A stretch of DNA of 22,624 bases from CAZZCP01 sp964653235 (GCA_964653235.1 CAZZCP010000038.1:1-22624), one strand, 5' to 3'; shown: positions 13,801 to 21,826, counted from the stretch's first letter. The notes: generated from the sequence alone by a model not told the origin. Translations and numbers: made by a program.

Positions 13801-15133
13801 ACTTAAGTCCAAGACTTGCGATTCCCAGAAAGGAGAAGAAACCAAAAGAATCGGTGAGCATGGTGACTAAGACGCCAGCTCCTGCAGTGGGGTCCCAGCC
13901 AAAGCGTTTTAGCGCAAGAGGTATACTTGCTCCTAGACCAGAGGCTACAAAGGAGTTCAAAATCATCGAAATACAAATCACAACGGCTACCATAGAATTG
14001 TCTTTCCAAAAGTAGACCATGATCCCAGCGGCAATACCTGTAATGATACCGTTAAAAGAACCGACAATAGCCTCTTTAAAAATAGCTCTCCAAGTACTGA
14101 TATACAAAAAATCACCCAAGGCGATTCCTCGAGTGACAACTGTAAGAGTTTGAATGGCGGTGTTTCCTCCCATTCCGGCAACAATATTGTTGAGAGTGGC
14201 GAGAATAATAATTTCTTTCATTGTGGCCTCAAATAGACTGACAATGTAACTAACGTAAGCTGCTAGTACTAAATTCAATTGCATCCACGGAAGACGATTT
14301 TTTATACTAAACTTTGCCGGACTATATACACGGTCATCTTCTTGTAGACCTGCGCTAGCATAAATGTCAGCGGTCGCTTGCTCTTGCAGAATATCTACCA
14401 CTTCATCGACGCTAATAACGCCCATCAATTTACGATTTTTATTTAAAACTGGAATCGCAATAAAGTTGTATCTTTCCACCAATTGAGCCACTTCAATCTC
14501 GCTGGTGTCGGTTTGCACAGATATGATATCTTGCTTAATCAGTTCAACCAATGCCTTGTCTTCTGGAGCCATGGCCAGTTCTCGCAAAGATGCAACTCCC
14601 AATAAAATTCCAGATTCATCGACACAATATACGTAATAAAATGAGGTATCTTCACTGTGAGATCTTAAGTGTTCAAGAGCTTCTTTCGCATTGAGGTGAA
14701 CGGGTATGGCAAAGAAGCTGGTGCTCATAATTCGTCCAGCAGAGTCTTCAGGATAGTTCAACCATAGCTTGCACTTTTGTCTCTTCTCATCGCTAAGTTG
14801 AGATAAGACCTCATCTTGATTGTCGATAAGTCGAAGCAGATAACAGGCATCTTCAACTGCAGCGAGTTCTAGAATTTGAACCAATTTAGATGCTTCTATT
14901 TTTTTAAAAAGAATTTCAAGCTGTTGCTCGGGCACTTCTAGGAGAACATCAACAATTTGCCGAGTTTCCATCAATGCCTGCACAAAGAGTTTGCTCTCGC
15001 GCAGATTTAAGTTTGCAAAAAAACTGGCAAGATCAGCTGCTTCGGTGCGTCGCAATATACTGCGCAGAGGCCGATTGTTTTTTCCATTTAGCAATCTTTT
15101 TATAATGGAAAGGCTCGTTGGATTTAAACGCAT
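13790..15133 (-). CDS. mgtE: Magnesium transporter MgtE
   Basis: A 447-residue inner-membrane Mg2+ channel/transporter. The order is an N-terminal helical MgtE_N domain (about 30-130), a CBS pair that senses Mg2+ (about 135-255, with NYPEDSAGRIMS and IPVLNKNRKLMGVIS), then five membrane helices (about 285-447). The pore motif GGNTAIQTLTVVTRG is at 322-336, and LTDSFGFFSFLG carries Asp428, equivalent to the pore aspartate of Thermus MgtE. AAGAGG precedes the ATG. No M-box-like leader fits: the predicted promoter leaves about 20 bases of 5' UTR. It leads an operon with the DHH and BFD genes and is divergent from greA. Confidence 0.95.
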   Translation of the reverse strand: MRLNPTSLSIIKRLLNGKNNRPLRSILRRTEAADLASFFANLNLRESKLFVQALMETRQIVDVLLEVPEQQLEILFKKIEASKLVQILELAAVEDACYLLRLIDNQDEVLSQLSDEKRQKCKLWLNYPEDSAGRIMSTSFFAIPVHLNAKEALEHLRSHSEDTSFYYVYCVDESGILLGVASLRELAMAPEDKALVELIKQDIISVQTDTSEIEVAQLVERYNFIAIPVLNKNRKLMGVISVDEVVDILQEQATADIYASAGLQEDDRVYSPAKFSIKNRLPWMQLNLVLAAYVSYIVSLFEATMKEIIILATLNNIVAGMGGNTAIQTLTVVTRGIALGDFLYISTWRAIFKEAIVGSFNGIITGIAAGIMVYFWKDNSMVAVVICISMILNSFVASGLGASIPLALKRFGWDPTAGAGVLVTMLTDSFGFFSFLGIASLGLKYVS

Positions 15134-15159
15134 TATGTCAACCTCTTACTTGTAGGCAC

Positions 15160-15188
15160 ATAATAAGGCTTTGAATTGATCTGAGCAA
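15160..15188 (-). promoter_or_regulatory. Predicted mgtE promoter
   Basis: On the minus strand TTGCTC (15183-15188), 17 bases, TATTAT (15160-15165). The -10 differs from consensus at one base. The -35 lies directly beside that of greA. Confidence 0.5.
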
Positions 15189-15204
15189 AGCTTTTAGCTA
15201 TACA
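15176..15204 (+). promoter_or_regulatory. Predicted greA promoter
   Basis: TTGATC (15176-15181), 17 bases, TATACA (15199-15204), upstream of a strong GAGGAGGT ribosome site. It is back to back with the mgtE promoter. Confidence 0.5.
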
Positions 15205-15232
15205 AGTTGTTTCTTCTAGCGAGGAGGTCTGA

Positions 15233-15709
15233 ATGCCAGATACACTACCGATTACTTTACGTGGTAAAGAGATGCTCGAAAAAGAGCTTCATCAGCTAAT
15301 TCATGAAGAAAGGCAAAAGGTCGTTCGCGAGATCGAAGAGGCTCGGTCGCATGGCGACTTGAGTGAAAATGCCGAATACGATGCAGCAAAAGAGAGACAG
15401 GCTTTAGTTGAAGGCCGCATCAATGAAATTCAACAGCAGTTAGCGGGTGCTCAAGTTGTAGATACATCCAAGCTCAGTGGTGATAAGATTATTTTTGGTG
15501 CTCATGTAGAATTATTAGAAATCGAGAGCAATAAAGAGGTTACCTATCAAATCGTCGGAGTCAGTGAAGCTAGTGTTGAAGAAGGAAAAGTCTCTGTTCT
15601 TTCACCCATTGCTCGTGCTTTGATTGGCAAAAAAGAAGGCAATGAAGTTTTAGTCAAAACCCCCTCTGGCGATCGTGAGTATGAGATTTCGAGGGTGTTT
15701 TTCAAATAA
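15233..15709 (+). CDS. greA: Transcription elongation factor GreA
   Basis: A 158-residue factor that binds the RNA polymerase secondary channel and stimulates cleavage of backtracked RNA. The N-terminal coiled coil (about 8-78) has the tip motif GDLSENAEYDAAKE with the acidic residues needed for cleavage. The C-terminal FKBP-like domain (about 83-158) has GAHVELLE, VSVLSPIARALIGKKEGNEV and a final PSGDREYEI strand. The length is normal. GAGGAGGT sits 5 bases before the ATG. It is monocistronic, and a hairpin-rich repeat region begins at its stop codon and may terminate it. Confidence 0.97.
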   Translation: MPDTLPITLRGKEMLEKELHQLIHEERQKVVREIEEARSHGDLSENAEYDAAKERQALVEGRINEIQQQLAGAQVVDTSKLSGDKIIFGAHVELLEIESNKEVTYQIVGVSEASVEEGKVSVLSPIARALIGKKEGNEVLVKTPSGDREYEISRVFFK

Positions 15710-15803
15710 AAAGGATTTGTTTTTTTCCTCAAACAATCCTCGATTTTCAAAATACTTCGAATTTTGAAAATCTGCGGAACTCGGAAAGAAAACAAATCCT
15801 TTT
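15709..15803. repeat. Nested palindromic element, first unit
   Basis: An outer inverted repeat pairs 15709-15728 with 15783-15803 (20 bp with one bulged G). Inside it, GATTTTCAAAAT (15742-15753) and ATTTTGAAAATC (15761-15772) form a perfect 12-bp stem with a 7-base loop. It lies on the greA stop codon and could also serve as a terminator in both directions. Confidence 0.75.
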
Positions 15804-15872
15804 CAGGTAAGGAAATGTTTTTCCTCAAACAATCCTCGATTTTCAAAATACTTCGAATTTTGAAAATCTGCG
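15722..15872. repeat. Two direct copies of a 55-bp repeat, 96-bp period, cut by the gap
   Basis: Positions 15722-15776 and 15818-15872 are identical over 55 bases. Each copy carries the 12-bp inner hairpin. Position 15872 is the last known base before the 100-N gap, so more units may be hidden. The outer left arm of the second unit (AAGGAAATG) has diverged from that of the first (AAGGATTTG). Confidence 0.9.
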
Positions 15873-15972
15873 NNNNNNNNNNNNNNNNNNNNNNNNNNNN
15901 NNNNNNNNNNNNNNNNNNNNNNNNNNNNNNNNNNNNNNNNNNNNNNNNNNNNNNNNNNNNNNNNNNNNNNNN
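15873..15972. other. 100-N assembly gap
   Basis: Exactly 100 Ns, the usual placeholder for a gap of unknown size. It begins at the end of a repeat copy, so the repeat probably broke the assembly. Confidence 0.99.
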
Positions 15973-15994
15973 GAAACGGAAAAAATTTTATAGT

Positions 15995-16558
15995 TTACAC
16001 ACTCCAGAGATTTTCAGATACGCCCAGTTTGAAATTGGCATAGCGAGCAGCTGTAAACAAAGCATCGCTTAGACGATTCAAGAAGCGGCAATAAATCTCA
16101 AGGTCTAAGTCATGCGAGGCTTGCAGCTCTAGGCACTCTCTTTCGGCTCTTCGACAAACACATCTGGCAACATGAAAATGAGCTGCCAGCGGGGCACCTC
16201 CAGGAAGAATAAAATTCTCCAAAGCGGGGAGTTGCTCAGTGGTTTGATCCATCCACTCTTCTAGAGCGCCGATGTCATAGTCTTGAATATCGGGCAATTT
16301 AAGAGCCAACCTGGGGTCAGAGCAGGCGAGTTGGGAACCAATGTGAAACAATAGTTTTTGCCAAGTTTGTACTTGAAATAAAAAATCTTTTTTCCAAGCT
16401 TCTTCTTCTGTCAGAAGCGAGGAGCAAACTCCAAGATTCGAATTCAGTTCATCGATGCAACCATATGCAGAGATTCGTGGGTGCAGCTTGCTCACTCTCT
16501 CTCCATTCACCAGAGAGGTCTCTCCTTTGTCGCCTTGTTTCGTATAGATTTTTGCCAT
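15995..16558 (-). CDS. PduO-type ATP:cob(I)alamin adenosyltransferase
   Basis: A 187-residue cytosolic enzyme that transfers the adenosyl group of ATP to cob(I)alamin, making coenzyme B12. The ATP-binding N-terminus KIYTKQGDKGETSLVNGERVSK is present, as is AYGCIDELNSNLG (32-43). FILPGGAPLAAHFHVARCVCRRAER (116-140) has the conserved Arg cluster, and FLNRLSDALFTAARY (159-173) is the C-terminal signature. The length is normal. No other B12 genes are in the window, so it probably serves salvage and a B12-dependent enzyme elsewhere. It is divergent from the next gene with only 29 bases between starts, and no clear Shine-Dalgarno is seen. Confidence 0.94.
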   Translation of the reverse strand: MAKIYTKQGDKGETSLVNGERVSKLHPRISAYGCIDELNSNLGVCSSLLTEEEAWKKDFLFQVQTWQKLLFHIGSQLACSDPRLALKLPDIQDYDIGALEEWMDQTTEQLPALENFILPGGAPLAAHFHVARCVCRRAERECLELQASHDLDLEIYCRFLNRLSDALFTAARYANFKLGVSENLWSV

Positions 16559-16587
16559 CAGTAGATAACTTATGGTAGATCCTTGCC

Positions 16588-17379
16588 ATGAATCAACACA
16601 AAAGCCTTTTTTTTGGGTCGCCTCATTCAGGAGAAAAAATCCCGTTCTATGTAGATTGGCTTCAGTCCATCGATCAGAGAACCTTGCTGCAAGATGTTGA
16701 TCGCTTTGTCGATCAACTCTACAAGCCAGCTATCGATTCATTGGGCCTTGAATTCAAGTGCGCGAGCTATCATCGTTATGTAGTTGATCTCAATCGATTT
16801 GAAAATCAATACGATCTTGATGCTGTATTAGATGCGCCCTATCCCTCGGGAACTTTTCCTAAAGGCTTGCATTGGTCACGGACCACTCAAAATGAGCCGC
16901 TGATTGTCAAGCCCATGACTCAAGATTTACATCAGAAAATTCTTAAAGAATGCTATTGGCCCTTTCATAATGAATTAGCCAACTACTTTGCCAAAACAAA
17001 ACAAAATAAAAAAACAGCATTTTATATTGATCTTCACTCTATGCCTTCTGTGGGAACGAAGTTTCATGCTGATCCTGGTCAAGAGAGGCCAGAAGTTGTG
17101 ATTTCAGACTTTGAAGGCAAATCTTGTTCGCAAGAATTTTTACAGAGAGTGGCATCAGCATTCACACGTGCAGGATTGCAAGTTTCAATCAATAAACCCT
17201 ACAAGGGTGAAGGGATTACACAAAAGTTTGGCCAGCCGCACCTAGGCCAAGAGGTGGTTCAGGTCGAATTGCGTCGTAATCTTTACATGGATGAGTCAAG
17301 CAAAGAAAAAAACTCAGAATTTTATCGTCTTCAAAAGCAATTAAAAGTAGCCATAGAAGACATATTCTATAGAATGTAG
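16588..17379 (+). CDS. N-formylglutamate amidohydrolase family protein
   Basis: A 263-residue zinc hydrolase of the FGase family (HutG-like). Blocks seen: SPHSG (11-15), DVDRF (36-40), VDLNR (66-70), DLHSMPS (148-154), NKPYKGEG (202-209) and VQVELRRNLYMDE (224-236). HSG, the DLHS block and QVELRR are the hallmark of this family, and the catalytic metal ligands lie among them. In histidine breakdown it would cut N-formylglutamate to formate and glutamate. No other hut gene is nearby, so another N-acyl amino acid or peptide may be the substrate. It is followed after 2 bases by the AsmA-like gene. Confidence 0.9.
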   Translation: MNQHKSLFFGSPHSGEKIPFYVDWLQSIDQRTLLQDVDRFVDQLYKPAIDSLGLEFKCASYHRYVVDLNRFENQYDLDAVLDAPYPSGTFPKGLHWSRTTQNEPLIVKPMTQDLHQKILKECYWPFHNELANYFAKTKQNKKTAFYIDLHSMPSVGTKFHADPGQERPEVVISDFEGKSCSQEFLQRVASAFTRAGLQVSINKPYKGEGITQKFGQPHLGQEVVQVELRRNLYMDESSKEKNSEFYRLQKQLKVAIEDIFYRM

Positions 17380-17381
17380 CT

Positions 17382-19454
17382 ATGGTAAGGTTAGAGCGAA
17401 GACGCAATCGTGACAGTGCTTTTTTATGGCTGTTTTTCTCTTTTACTCTAGCAGTATTTTTAGGCGCGGGTTTTTCTAGTTTTTTTTCGCAAGACTTTTT
17501 GCAAGCTGAGTTTCAAAAAGCTGTCGCGCAGTTGCCCCCAGATATTGAAGTAGAAAGTAAAAATCTAGAGCTCAAGCTTGCAGATTCATGGTTGCCACAA
17601 ATTGCTTTGGCAAGCTCTTACTTGAAAATCAAGAAAGAGAAAAGTTGTACATCAAATATTGAGTTGCACCTACATGGTGTTCGACTGCCCATTAAAATTA
17701 TCTCTTTACTACAGGGAGAACTTCAATGGAATCCTTGGCAGATTCAAAGAGCTAGGCTTCAGTATTCTAAATTGGCTTGCCTGCAGGCCCATAAAAAAAA
17801 GCCTTCTCAGAGCAAGAACCCAGAGGCTTCTGTATCTGCTCAAGCTAAGACAATAGGGCCGGATTTCAATTTGAATTTTGCAGAACAATTGGCCGACCTA
17901 CCCGATAAAATTTCTTTTGATTCTCTAGAGGTTGAAATTTTAGATTCTCGATTTCACCCGGTTTACTTTTTAGATCTTCAATTAGAAAGAGAGGATTCTG
18001 AAATTCGTATGGACAGCGATCTCAGTTTTCACTCGAATTGGACTTTTGGAAAAAAGATTCCTAAATTTAAAATTGAAGGAAAATACAAAGATAAATTGCA
18101 AGTAGAAATGAGCTCAAGGTGGCTTGAAGGAAGGCTCTTTTTACAAGCTTTTTATGATTTTCAAACTCAAGATCTATATTCTCAAATAGAGAGCATAGAT
18201 TTGCCTATTCAAGAGCTTGTCGATATCTTGCAAGCAGCGGGTAAGCTCGACCCAAAATACAATTTTGAATCACAGTGGATCTACTTAAAAGCAGATTGGA
18301 ATTGGAATGTGGGCTCCAAAGAGAGTGTGCTCTCTGTATCGAATTTAAAAAGCAATGGCAAGTTTGGCAACATTATAGCCGATAATTTTGCCATTTCTTT
18401 GAACGACCAAAAGTGGCAAGATCCATTAAAAATTCAGGTTCAAGACTTCGATTTAAGCCAAACTTTTGAGGCGATTTCTTGGAAGACGTGGCGAAGAGTT
18501 CTAAGTGACTTTGGGGTATTGCAAGCCAACTTTATTGTCGATGATTTTGAGAACTTTTCAGTTAAAGCTGTGATTGAAGATCTCGATTTTCGTTTTTCAC
18601 GCTCGGGGGAGCGATTTACAGAAACTCTGGTTCGAATTCCTTTTTTAGTCCAAAAAAAGAAAGACATGCTTGAGTTAAGTCTTAAAGATCCAGACCTGAA
18701 AGGCGGAAAAGCAACAGGAAATCTTAAAGCCGAGATGAATTTACAAACTCAAAAATTTAATGTGGAGGCCGCATTTGAGAACTTGATTTTTAGTGATGAA
18801 TTACAGAAGCAGTTTTTTCGTGGTAGTTTAAAACCTGTAACTACTCGGCTGCAGATTGAATTTGATCATTTTCAAATACAAGATGGCAGCTTGAATTTGC
18901 AGCTACCGCAATTGGCTTCTATGGAGCATCAAATAGAAGATTTGCGAATTCAAATGAAATACGACAAAGAGAAATGGGCAGGCTCGGCAAATGCCAAAGC
19001 ATTGCAGTTCAATCCAGATCTGGACCGCCTTGAGAGTTTTCATGCCACTCTTTTAGATCTTCCTAAATACAAAGAAAAAGTTTCTTTTCGCAATCTCAAA
19101 GCAAATTTTATTGCCGATGAATCAAGCATTGAATGGTCTGAGGCAAATGCTGACTTTCTTCCCGATGTAAAATTGCGAAGTCAAGGGCGGTGGAGTGCCA
19201 GAGAATTCTATGAAATTGAGGTGTGGTCTAAGCTTCCGGGCTTTCGTGAAATGCATTGGATTGCTAGTGGTCCCTTTTCTGAACTGGAGTTTCGCCCTCA
19301 TATAAAGACATTAAGACGCTTGGCAAAAATTGCGGGCCCCGAGCTGGAGAAAAAATCTCTGCGCTCTTTTGAAGATGAGAAGAGTGAGACCGAGTTTGAA
19401 GTTCAAGTTTTAAGCAAAGCGAAAGAAGTCTTACGCGCTCGCTATCAAAAGTAA
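17382..19454 (+). CDS. Large AsmA-like envelope protein, function unknown
   Basis: A 690-residue protein with one N-terminal membrane anchor (about residues 13-36, after basic residues RLERRRNR) and a long periplasmic part rich in beta strands and short amphipathic repeats. The layout, and phrases such as IEVESKNLELKLADSWLPQIALASSYLKI near the start, resemble AsmA/TamB/DUF3971-type bridge proteins that move lipids or assist outer-membrane biogenesis. This is an inference from architecture; no diagnostic motif is visible. The start follows the previous stop by 2 bases and lacks a clear Shine-Dalgarno, so it may be coupled. Its end is a charged region rich in Glu and Lys. Confidence 0.65.
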   Translation: MVRLERRRNRDSAFLWLFFSFTLAVFLGAGFSSFFSQDFLQAEFQKAVAQLPPDIEVESKNLELKLADSWLPQIALASSYLKIKKEKSCTSNIELHLHGVRLPIKIISLLQGELQWNPWQIQRARLQYSKLACLQAHKKKPSQSKNPEASVSAQAKTIGPDFNLNFAEQLADLPDKISFDSLEVEILDSRFHPVYFLDLQLEREDSEIRMDSDLSFHSNWTFGKKIPKFKIEGKYKDKLQVEMSSRWLEGRLFLQAFYDFQTQDLYSQIESIDLPIQELVDILQAAGKLDPKYNFESQWIYLKADWNWNVGSKESVLSVSNLKSNGKFGNIIADNFAISLNDQKWQDPLKIQVQDFDLSQTFEAISWKTWRRVLSDFGVLQANFIVDDFENFSVKAVIEDLDFRFSRSGERFTETLVRIPFLVQKKKDMLELSLKDPDLKGGKATGNLKAEMNLQTQKFNVEAAFENLIFSDELQKQFFRGSLKPVTTRLQIEFDHFQIQDGSLNLQLPQLASMEHQIEDLRIQMKYDKEKWAGSANAKALQFNPDLDRLESFHATLLDLPKYKEKVSFRNLKANFIADESSIEWSEANADFLPDVKLRSQGRWSAREFYEIEVWSKLPGFREMHWIASGPFSELEFRPHIKTLRRLAKIAGPELEKKSLRSFEDEKSETEFEVQVLSKAKEVLRARYQK

Positions 19455-19521
19455 GGAATTGCTTTTCTCTCTGTCGTCTTTCTGTCAAACTTAGAATGTT
19501 TTTTAATTTTAGGAGTTATTT

Positions 19522-20796
19522 ATGAGAAAAGCCGTAATAGTTGGTGGAACAAGAATCCCCTTCGTGAAATCCTTCACAAAATACAGTAAGAAATCCAATC
19601 ACGATATGATGAGCCATGTCCTGAGACATCTGGTAGAAAAATTCAACCTTCGTGGTAAAACAGTAGATGAAGTTTCTCTCGGAGCTGTGATCAAGCACAG
19701 CCGTGACTGGAACTTAGCGAGAGAATGTGTTTTGAGTTCAGGCCTTGATCCGCATACCCCTGCCTACGATGTTCAACAAGCTTGCGGAACCAGTTTGCAA
19801 ACAGCCATTAATATTTCAAATAAAATCAAATTGGGTCAAATTGAAGTGGGTATCGCCGCCGGTACCGACACCAATTCAGATCTTCCCGTTGTCTTTAAAG
19901 ATTCTATGGCCAAAAAGTTGATGGCAATGAATGCAGCAAGATCTGCAGGGCAAAAGATTCAGAAGGCACTCGAAATTCGGCCGGCAGATTTTGCTCCTAC
20001 CTTTCCTACAGCAAGTGAGCCACGTACCGGTAAGAGTATGGGGCAGCATGCAGAATTGATGGCCAAAGAATGGGGAGTGACTCGGCAAGAGCAAGATGAG
20101 CTTGCCTATGCTTCACAAAAAAATGCCATTCAAGCTTATGAAACGGGTTTCTACAATGATCTCGTAATTGAATTTGAAGGCGTGCAAAGAGATGCATTTA
20201 TTCGCCCTGACTCAAGTATCGAGGGCTTGGCTAAACTGAAGCCAGCTTTTGATAAAGAAAATGGAACTTTAACTGCTGGGAACTCAACCCCTCTTACAGA
20301 CGGTGCCTCTGCGGTTTTGATTTGCTCTGAAGAATATGCACAAAAAATGGGTTGGCCGATCCAAGCTTATTTTGTCGATGGCCAACATGCAGCTTGCGAC
20401 TTTGTTGGCGGGGAGGGGCTTTTAATGGCGCCCCCTTATGCGGTTCCAAAAATGTTGGCAAGACACAATATGAAACTTCAAGATTTTGATATCTATGAAA
20501 TTCACGAAGCCTTTGCCGCTCAGGTATTATCTACATTGAAAGCTTGGGAAGACGAAAAGTATTGCAAAGAAATGCTTGGATTGGATGTGCCCATGGGCAG
20601 TATTGACCGAGCAAAAATGAACTTAAAAGGCGGCAGCGTGGCCATTGGTCACCCATTTGCGGCAACGGGGGCGCGTATTGTTGCCGGTCTTGCCAAGCAG
20701 CTAGAAGGCAATCCCGGACAAAAAGGCCTAATTTCAGTCTGTACGGCTGGAGGAATGGGTGTGGTTGCCATTCTTGAGGGTGCCGCTAAGAGCTGA
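19522..20796 (+). CDS. fadI: Acetyl-CoA acyltransferase (FadI-type thiolase)
   Basis: A 424-residue thiolase, likely the last step of fatty acid beta-oxidation: it cleaves 3-ketoacyl-CoA with CoA to acetyl-CoA and a shortened acyl-CoA. The nucleophile is Cys88 in QQACGTSLQTA. His328 is in IHEAFAAQ; His in place of Asn marks the FadI/trifunctional-beta branch. GHP (376-378) is in SVAIGHPFAATGAR, and the acid/base Cys407 is in VCTAGGMG. The length is close to E. coli FadI (436). AGGAG lies 8 bases before the ATG. No fadJ partner is adjacent in the window. A strong terminator follows. Confidence 0.93.
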   Translation: MRKAVIVGGTRIPFVKSFTKYSKKSNHDMMSHVLRHLVEKFNLRGKTVDEVSLGAVIKHSRDWNLARECVLSSGLDPHTPAYDVQQACGTSLQTAINISNKIKLGQIEVGIAAGTDTNSDLPVVFKDSMAKKLMAMNAARSAGQKIQKALEIRPADFAPTFPTASEPRTGKSMGQHAELMAKEWGVTRQEQDELAYASQKNAIQAYETGFYNDLVIEFEGVQRDAFIRPDSSIEGLAKLKPAFDKENGTLTAGNSTPLTDGASAVLICSEEYAQKMGWPIQAYFVDGQHAACDFVGGEGLLMAPPYAVPKMLARHNMKLQDFDIYEIHEAFAAQVLSTLKAWEDEKYCKEMLGLDVPMGSIDRAKMNLKGGSVAIGHPFAATGARIVAGLAKQLEGNPGQKGLISVCTAGGMGVVAILEGAAKS

Positions 20797-20830
20797 CATT
20801 TTGCGGCCCTGTAAATTCTATCAACAGCTT

Positions 20831-20856
20831 AAAAGCCCGTAGATACGGGCTTTTTT
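20831..20856 (+). terminator. Intrinsic terminator of the thiolase gene
   Basis: AAAAGCCCGT (20831-20840) pairs with ACGGGCTTTT (20845-20854), loop AGAT, followed by a T tract to 20856. This is a textbook rho-independent terminator, 35 bases after the stop. Confidence 0.95.
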
Positions 20857-20867
20857 GCGTCTGGGGC

Positions 20868-20883
20868 TGGCACAAGCTGTGCT
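20868..20883 (+). promoter_or_regulatory. Sigma54-like -24/-12 site
   Basis: TGGCACAAGCTGTGCT matches TGGCACG-N4-TTGCW at 10 of 12 defined bases, with GG and GC at the correct 12-base distance. It also contains a small palindrome (GCACA/TGTGC), which could explain it in another way. Transcription would begin about 20894. Confidence 0.4.
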
Positions 20884-20893
20884 TTATAGTATA

Positions 20894-20957
20894 GTACCCG
20901 AACTCCCCCCCCAGCCGCTTCTTGGATCGCAAGAAAAGAGAAGCGGCTTTATTTTTC
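20894..20957 (+). ncRNA. Possible short C-rich RNA
   Basis: If the sigma54-like site is used, a transcript of about 60 bases would run from near 20894 to the terminator ending about 20957. It has a single-stranded run of 8 Cs (20905-20912) that could pair with G-rich ribosome sites, then a 10-bp hairpin and a T-rich end. No ORF is present. This is a hypothesis from layout only. Confidence 0.3.
20913..20957 (+). terminator. Second terminator-like hairpin
   Basis: AGCCGCTTCT (20913-20922) pairs with AGAAGCGGCT (20939-20948) across a 16-base loop, followed by TTATTTTTC. It follows the first terminator by only about 55 bases, so it probably ends a separate transcript or acts as a back-up. Confidence 0.7.
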
Positions 20958-20962
20958 TAAAA

Positions 20963-21133
20963 CTGCTCCCTTTTATTTCACTTTTTTTACCCAATCATTT
21001 TGTACTTTCAATGACCTAGGACCTTTGTCCGAAAAAGCCTCATAATTTCAACAAAATCGGACAGAATTCACTAAAGATTTTAAGTGCTTATTTGCTTTCG
21101 GACGGACGTCCGAAGTGAAATAAAAGGGAGCAG
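20963..21133. mobile_element. MITE-like element with 21-bp terminal inverted repeats
   Basis: Positions 20963-20983 and 21113-21133 are perfect reverse complements (21 bp), enclosing 129 non-coding bases. The 7-bp sequence TCTAAAA lies directly before the left end (20956-20962) and one base after the right end (21135-21141), as a target duplication would. Inside are four copies of a TCGGAC/GTCCGA motif (21027-21032, 21057-21062, 21098-21103, 21108-21113), the last two forming an 18-base palindrome (21097-21114). No transposase is encoded, so it would be non-autonomous. Confidence 0.65.
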
Positions 21134-21135
21134 CT

Positions 21136-21681
21136 CTAAAAGATATTCTCAAAGCCAAGAGTTAAGATACTTCCAGCCCAAGAGCTCTCATCGCTCAAGT
21201 CTTGCGTGCGAGAGAGGCTTTCTCGAGCGAGGTTTAGAAGCACAAAAGTGCCGAGTATCCATTTGCCGGCAAAGTCTGCTGTGACTTCATCGCCATTGAG
21301 TCCATCCCCATAGCGAACATAATCAAAGAGGCTGGCTGGGTCTCCTTGCATGCCGCCCGGAGTGTAGAGGCTAATGTCTGTTCCATCGCTGCGAAAATCA
21401 GCAACCGGGTGGGATACCACCAAATACTCTTGGGGAAGCAAAATCAATGAGCCAAATGTAACAGAGAGATTTCGTAGGCTTTGGCAATTGCTGCCATTGA
21501 TGCATAAAATATAGTCTTCTATAGTGATGCTTTGCTCAGACCCATTGAAAAACTCAATGCGCTGGCCTTGGTAGTCGATCTCTGAGATCACCAATTGATC
21601 GAAGTCAGGGTCAGGGACCACATTGTCTGTAAAAGAACATGAGAGCTGCAAAACAAGCAGCAAAGAAGTGAAATACTTCAT
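21136..21681 (-). CDS. Lipoprotein with lamin-tail-like domain
   Basis: A 181-residue exported protein. A signal peptide ends at LQLSC (Cys15), an imperfect lipobox, so lipid attachment is probable but not certain. Residues about 31-145 resemble an LTD (lamin tail) domain: LVISEIDYQGQRIEFFNGSEQ, then ITIEDYILCI, LLPQEYLVV, DGTDISLYTPGG and FDYVRYGD. Such domains in bacterial surface proteins are Ig-like and may bind other proteins or nucleic acids. The rest is short and lacks motifs. Its stop codon sits within the 7-bp repeat that flanks the MITE-like element, so the element lies just behind the gene. Confidence 0.72.
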   Translation of the reverse strand: MKYFTSLLLVLQLSCSFTDNVVPDPDFDQLVISEIDYQGQRIEFFNGSEQSITIEDYILCINGSNCQSLRNLSVTFGSLILLPQEYLVVSHPVADFRSDGTDISLYTPGGMQGDPASLFDYVRYGDGLNGDEVTADFAGKWILGTFVLLNLARESLSRTQDLSDESSWAGSILTLGFENIF

Positions 21682-21826
21682 ACTCTCTCATTTTAACACA
21701 GAATCCGATCAAACGGCGAATGGGTCTCAAATTGAGACAAATGATCGATTTTGAAGCTGCGCGCCGCAGAGAAGCTCTTGCGAAATGCACAAAGCCTTTC
21801 TAGATTTGGCTTTCAAGGGGATACAA

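Noticed and set aside
15134..15159. M-box (Mg2+ riboswitch) before mgtE
   Set aside because: The space between the predicted promoter and the ATG is about 20 bases, far too short.
15722..15872. CRISPR array
   Set aside because: Only two 55-bp copies, each carrying a long internal hairpin, and an intervening stretch that is part of the outer palindrome; no cas genes.
15709..15872. Integron attC sites
   Set aside because: The core motifs GTTRRRY and RYYYAAC are not found at the ends of the palindromes and no cassette ORFs or integrase are seen.
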